A DNA stretch of 7,209 nucleotides from positions 1-7,209 of the forward strand of contig JAIFNM010000023.1 in assembly GCA_020047725.1 (NCBI GenBank), given 5' to 3'. The position numbers were made by a program, and so were the translations under genes. This DNA is from Betaproteobacteria bacterium (GTDB lineage Bacteria; Pseudomonadota; Gammaproteobacteria; Burkholderiales; Rhodocyclaceae). This document shows, piece after piece, positions 6,071-7,209 of this stretch; positions within the stretch are counted from its first letter, which is position 1; every line of letters begins with the position of its first letter. The notes beneath the pieces were generated by a model, which worked only from the letters and a program-made list of their open reading frames with translations, was not told the DNA's origin and did not search any database.

Positions 6071-6781
6071 TTACTTGCCGAGCGCGCCAAAAACCTTTTT
6101 CAGCATGTTCGATCCGGTACCGATCGGATCTTGGCGAATCGCTTTTTCCTGCTCGGCGATCATCAAAAAGAGGCCGTCCATCGCCTTGTAGGTAACGTAG
6201 GTGTCGAGGTCGGCGTCGTTCTTGTCGAGCAACCCGAGTTTGGCGGCTTTACCTGCGTACTGGTTGTACTGTCCGGCCAGGTTGACCTTGGCGGTCGACT
6301 TTTTGACGATTGGCAGAAATTTTGCCACGACGGCGTCCGAGGTCGTGCGCCTAAAGTACTGCGTCGCCGCATCGTCACCACCCGTCAGAATGCCTCGTAC
6401 ATCGTCGAAGCTCATGCTCTTGACCGCGTTGCTGAGGATGGGCTTGGCCTCAACGACGGCCATTTCGGCGGCGCGGTTCATCGTCTCGATCAACTCGTCG
6501 GCCTGCTTTTTCATGCCCAGCGTACGCATCATCTTTTCTGCCGCGCGCGCCGATTCGGGTAGTGGAATTTTCACACGGCTATCGCCCATGAACCCATTCG
6601 CCTTGCCAAGCTGGCCGACCGCGACATTGACGCCACGAGTAAGTGCCTCCTTGAGGCCCGACGCCGTGTCCTTGTTCGAAAGTTCGCTCAACCCCAGCGC
6701 CGACACCTGCGAACAAAACGCCAAAGCGCCTGCAATCGACAGCAATTTGATCGACTTGAGTACGCTTGAAGCAAGACGCAT
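6071..6781 (-). CDS. Exported DUF4197 family protein of unknown function
   Basis: The 236-residue product starts with a Sec signal peptide: basic start, hydrophobic stretch about residues 10-24, and a likely signal peptidase I site after VSA (26-28). The cysteine at 23 is not in a good lipobox, so a lipoprotein is unlikely. The mature part matches the DUF4197 pattern as I know it: GLKEAL (42-47), a short region ending KIPLP (71-75), NRAAE (102-106), an IL-GGDDAAT-YF block (131-143), YVTYKAMDGLF (195-205) and a C-terminal LKKVFG (227-232). The length is normal for the family. The protein is predicted periplasmic and helical, and no catalytic site is evident. It is on the same strand as the lytic transglycosylase but about 384 bases before it, with its own promoter and ribosome binding site, so co-transcription is doubtful. 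No biochemical role is known to me. Confidence 0.88.
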   Translation of the reverse strand: MRLASSVLKSIKLLSIAGALAFCSQVSALGLSELSNKDTASGLKEALTRGVNVAVGQLGKANGFMGDSRVKIPLPESARAAEKMMRTLGMKKQADELIETMNRAAEMAVVEAKPILSNAVKSMSFDDVRGILTGGDDAATQYFRRTTSDAVVAKFLPIVKKSTAKVNLAGQYNQYAGKAAKLGLLDKNDADLDTYVTYKAMDGLFLMIAEQEKAIRQDPIGTGSNMLKKVFGALGK

Positions 6782-6787
6782 GGTTTT

Positions 6788-6793
6788 CTCCTT
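6788..6793 (-). promoter_or_regulatory. Ribosome binding site of the DUF4197 gene
   Basis: AAGGAG on the minus strand lies six bases before the ATG at 6781, which is ideal spacing and confirms the start. Confidence 0.7.
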
Positions 6794-6825
6794 GAGAAGA
6801 ATAGTGATTCGCTACGGAAAACAAG

Positions 6826-6853
6826 ACTATCCCGCGACCTGATCTCACGGCAA
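6826..6853 (-). promoter_or_regulatory. Possible promoter of the DUF4197 gene
   Basis: On the minus strand TTGCCG (6848-6853) and GATAGT (6826-6831) are 16 bases apart and each matches the sigma70 consensus at four of six positions. A start near 6819 would give a leader of about 38 bases. This is the best candidate in the region but not strong. Confidence 0.35.
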
Positions 6854-6960
6854 GTAAAAAATTGTGAAGGTACGAAACAGCGACAAACCTTGGCGTGAAT
6901 AGGAGGTTACTCATAAGCAGGCCTGCAACCCAAAAAACATGCGGATCTCGCAGGCAACCG

Positions 6961-6992
6961 CCCGAAGGCCGTTTATTGACGGGCGTTTCGGG
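6961..6992. repeat. Inverted repeat in the intergenic region before uppP
   Basis: CCCGAA (6961-6966) pairs with TTCGGG (6987-6992), and inside it CCGT (6969-6972) pairs with ACGG (6979-6982) around a six-base loop. A small second hairpin, GGCA/TGCC (6992-7007), follows. No T-run is present, so it is not a terminator. The rest of the 295-base gap (6794-7087) holds the DUF4197 promoter, a perfect ten-base palindrome GCAGGCCTGC (6917-6926), and the uppP promoter; no gene was seen in it. Confidence 0.35.
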
Positions 6993-7053
6993 GCAGTCAT
7001 AAATGCCGGTTTCTGCAACCCCTCTGTACCTCCGCTTCCTTTCCCGAGCCGCC

Positions 7054-7062
7054 TGCTAGAAT
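7054..7062 (+). promoter_or_regulatory. Extended -10 promoter of uppP
   Basis: TGCTAGAAT is a TG-N-TAGAAT extended -10 element, for which a weak -35 is tolerated; none of the expected form is visible. Transcription would start near 7069, only about 19 bases before the GTG start, a very short leader. The element lies in the loop of an inverted repeat AGCCGC (7047-7052) and GCGGCT (7063-7068). Confidence 0.5.
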
Positions 7063-7087
7063 GCGGCTTTTGTCTGGACAATGCCCC

Positions 7088-7209
7088 GTGGATGGTCTGA
7101 TTCTGCTTAAAGCCCTTATTCTCGGCGTCGTCGAAGGCATTACCGAGTTCCTCCCGGTATCCTCGACCGGCCACTTGATTCTCGCCGGCGATCTGCTCGA
7201 CTTCAACGA
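7088..7209 (+). CDS. uppP: Undecaprenyl-diphosphatase UppP, 5' part only
   Basis: The first 40 codons are present and run off the right edge. UppP (also called BacA) is an integral membrane enzyme that dephosphorylates undecaprenyl diphosphate, recycling the lipid carrier used for peptidoglycan and other envelope polymers; its overproduction gives bacitracin resistance. Visible are the (E/Q)xxxE motif E16-G-I-T-E20 and the conserved FLPVSSTGHLIL (21-32) with S26 and H29, both parts of the active site in this family. GTG at 7088 is chosen as start because the protein then begins DGLILLKALILG like its relatives; the ATG codons at 7081 and 7092 are in other frames, and an in-frame TTG at 7070 would lie at the predicted transcript start. 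No clear ribosome binding site precedes the GTG. Confidence 0.93.
   Translation, partial: MDGLILLKALILGVVEGITEFLPVSSTGHLILAGDLLDFN

Noticed and set aside
5919..6191. Plus-strand open frame of 90 codons overlapping the DUF4197 3' end
   Set aside because: It starts at TTG without a ribosome binding site, has no recognisable domain, and its second half is antisense to DUF4197.
6911..7174. Minus-strand open frame overlapping the uppP start
   Set aside because: It is antisense to uppP, which is supported by its active-site motifs, and has no recognisable protein features.

Overview
The window reads as ordinary, gene-dense chromosome of a betaproteobacterium, probably Rhodocyclales-like. That placement rests on the look of the proteins (a full-length PlsB acyltransferase, a DUF4197 protein, a short membrane-anchored lytic transglycosylase, UppP), on moderately GC-rich codons, and on sigma70-type boxes of the TAGAATGC form. 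No search could be run, so the family level is firmer than the taxon.

Layout. At the left edge a minus-strand gene begins (only its start codon, ribosome binding site and promoter are inside). An AT-rich divergent intergenic region of about 390 bases separates it from a plus-strand elongation factor G-like GTPase of the EF-G2 type (394-2451). Thirty bases later plsB, glycerol-3-phosphate acyltransferase, starts in the same frame (2482-4956). It converges on a minus-strand lytic transglycosylase (4985-5686). Upstream of that gene lies about 380 bases without a gene, holding a strong minus-strand promoter, two hairpins and a T-tract that may end a leader or small RNA. Next comes a minus-strand exported DUF4197 protein (6071-6781). 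About 300 bases further on, the plus-strand undecaprenyl-diphosphatase gene uppP begins and runs off the right edge.

How the genes fit together. plsB (first step of phospholipid synthesis), the lytic transglycosylase (peptidoglycan cleavage) and uppP (recycling of the lipid carrier for peptidoglycan) all serve the cell envelope, but their orientations show separate transcription units, not one operon. No mobile element, CRISPR array, tRNA or rRNA was seen.

The most interesting signals are regulatory. A textbook-quality intrinsic terminator (13 base pairs with one bulged base, then TTGTTTTTTT) lies wholly inside the first 22 codons of plsB, just after the EF-G2 gene. In addition, a roughly 187-base structured transcript with its own good promoter and a possible terminator lies directly upstream of the lytic transglycosylase. 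No novel multi-gene system is evident.
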